A model generated the notes under the pieces. That model saw only the letters and a program-made list of their open reading frames with translations. It ran no database searches and had not been told where the DNA came from. Made by a program: the position numbers and the translations under genes. Shown in pieces: positions 63,586 through 64,000 of a DNA stretch of 64,000 nt (position 1 is the stretch's first letter; each line of letters begins with the position of its first letter). Origin of the DNA: Flavobacterium sp. CG_23.5 (GTDB taxonomy: Bacteria > Bacteroidota > Bacteroidia > Flavobacteriales > Flavobacteriaceae). Where the stretch lies: positions 1,077,001 to 1,141,000 of the forward strand of contig NZ_JAGGNA010000001.1 of NCBI RefSeq assembly GCF_017875765.1. Direction: 5' to 3'.

Positions 63586-64000
63586 TTATAAATCTCTGTT
63601 TACATCAAATGCTTCTAGGTATTCCGCTACTCGTTTGACAAAACTTCCTCCCAGCGCACCATCTACAACTCTATGGTCATAACTGTGCGATAGGAACATT
63701 TTTTGACGAATTCCTATGAAATCACCTTCCGGAGTTTCAATAACCGCTGGCATTTTACGAATCGCTCCAAGAGCTAAAATCCCAACTTGCGGCTGATTCA
63801 AAATTGGAGTACCAAATACACTTCCAAAAGTCCCCACATTAGTAACGGTATAAGTTCCACCTTGCGTATCGTCCGGTTTTAACTTTCCTGCTTTTGCACG
63901 ACCACCTAAATCGTTTACCGCTTTTGCCATACCAACTAAGTTTAATTGATCTGCATTTTTTATTACTGGAACAATTAGATTACCGTTTGGCAATGAAGCT
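63586..64000 (-). CDS. Dihydrolipoamide acyltransferase (E2) C-terminal part, cut by window end
   Basis: The catalytic domain of the E2 component of a 2-oxo acid dehydrogenase complex. The last 137 codons are visible: LPNGNLIVPVIKNADQLNLVGMAKAVNDLGGRA, GGTYTVTNVGTFGSVFGTPILNQPQVGILALG, and the active site SYDHRVVDGALGG with catalytic His and Asp. The frame is open to base 64000, so the start and lipoyl domains lie outside; the Met (TTG) at 63993 is not a true start. The type (pyruvate, 2-oxoglutarate or branched-chain) cannot be decided from this part. Confidence 0.93.
   Translation of the reverse strand, partial: ASLPNGNLIVPVIKNADQLNLVGMAKAVNDLGGRAKAGKLKPDDTQGGTYTVTNVGTFGSVFGTPILNQPQVGILALGAIRKMPAVIETPEGDFIGIRQKMFLSHSYDHRVVDGALGGSFVKRVAEYLEAFDVNRDL

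Noticed and set aside
63993..64000. TTG at 63993 as start of the acyltransferase
   Set aside because: The frame continues to the window edge and the family needs several hundred more N-terminal residues.

Overview
The window reads as chromosomal DNA of a Flavobacterium-like member of the Bacteroidetes. The DNA is AT-rich. Four proteins or fragments carry a type B C-terminal sorting domain of the type IX secretion system (T9SS). There is a SusC/SusD pair, several promoters fit the Bacteroidetes TTG...TAnnTTTG consensus, and a bacillithiol gene (bshC) and a flavobacterial core cluster (rpmB-rpmG-DUF4295-ftsY) are present. Both ends are cut: a T9SS adhesin-like gene enters from the left and a dihydrolipoamide acyltransferase leaves on the right.

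Layout. 1-15 kb: the T9SS protein, typA, a PAS histidine kinase with an overlapping response regulator, rpsT, three tRNA-Glu genes, proS, a low-complexity lipoprotein, an OmpP1/FadL-like protein, rimO, a small secreted protein and a lipoprotein amidase. 15-19.5 kb: a porin-like barrel, then a small membrane protein, a SulP anion transporter and a beta-carbonic anhydrase, which look like an inorganic-carbon module. 19.8-20.75 kb: a gene graveyard holding the tail of an aldehyde dehydrogenase and a broken class III aminotransferase. 20.8-29.6 kb: a CHASE4-type hybrid kinase, a three-subunit acyl-CoA carboxylase and a B12-binding radical SAM protein. 29.7-40.5 kb: two large T9SS type B proteins, a tight sucrose operon (sucrose-phosphate synthase/phosphatase, GH32-like protein, PfkB kinase) on the opposite strand, and an orphan T9SS tail almost identical to the end of the first large protein.

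40.5-54 kb is the most unusual part. An sdpR-sdpI pair with a clear palindromic operator is followed by a broken copy of the first 78 codons of bshC. Next come about 10 kb carrying an ECF sigma factor, a FecR anti-sigma factor, SusC, SusD, a secreted gamma-glutamyltransferase and a secreted alpha/beta hydrolase. Then the intact bshC starts. The two bshC 5' ends form direct repeats (263 bp, about 90% identical by hand alignment) that bracket the cassette, so it looks like an inserted, self-regulated uptake and processing unit for gamma-glutamyl compounds or peptides.

54-64 kb is mostly housekeeping: an HGSNAT-like membrane acyltransferase, ndk, a DUF721 protein, a lipoprotein, a serine hydrolase, ftsY with a 58-residue membrane protein behind it, DUF4295, rpmG, rpmB, cinA, an Hpt protein, a FAH-family enzyme, an ExoX-like exonuclease and the E2 tail.

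Three intergenic sequences (about 11.9, 56.8 and 61.5 kb) share a conserved core around a hairpin of unrelated sequence. I read them as copies of a dispersed structured element. No CRISPR array, rRNA gene, complete insertion sequence or prophage is visible.
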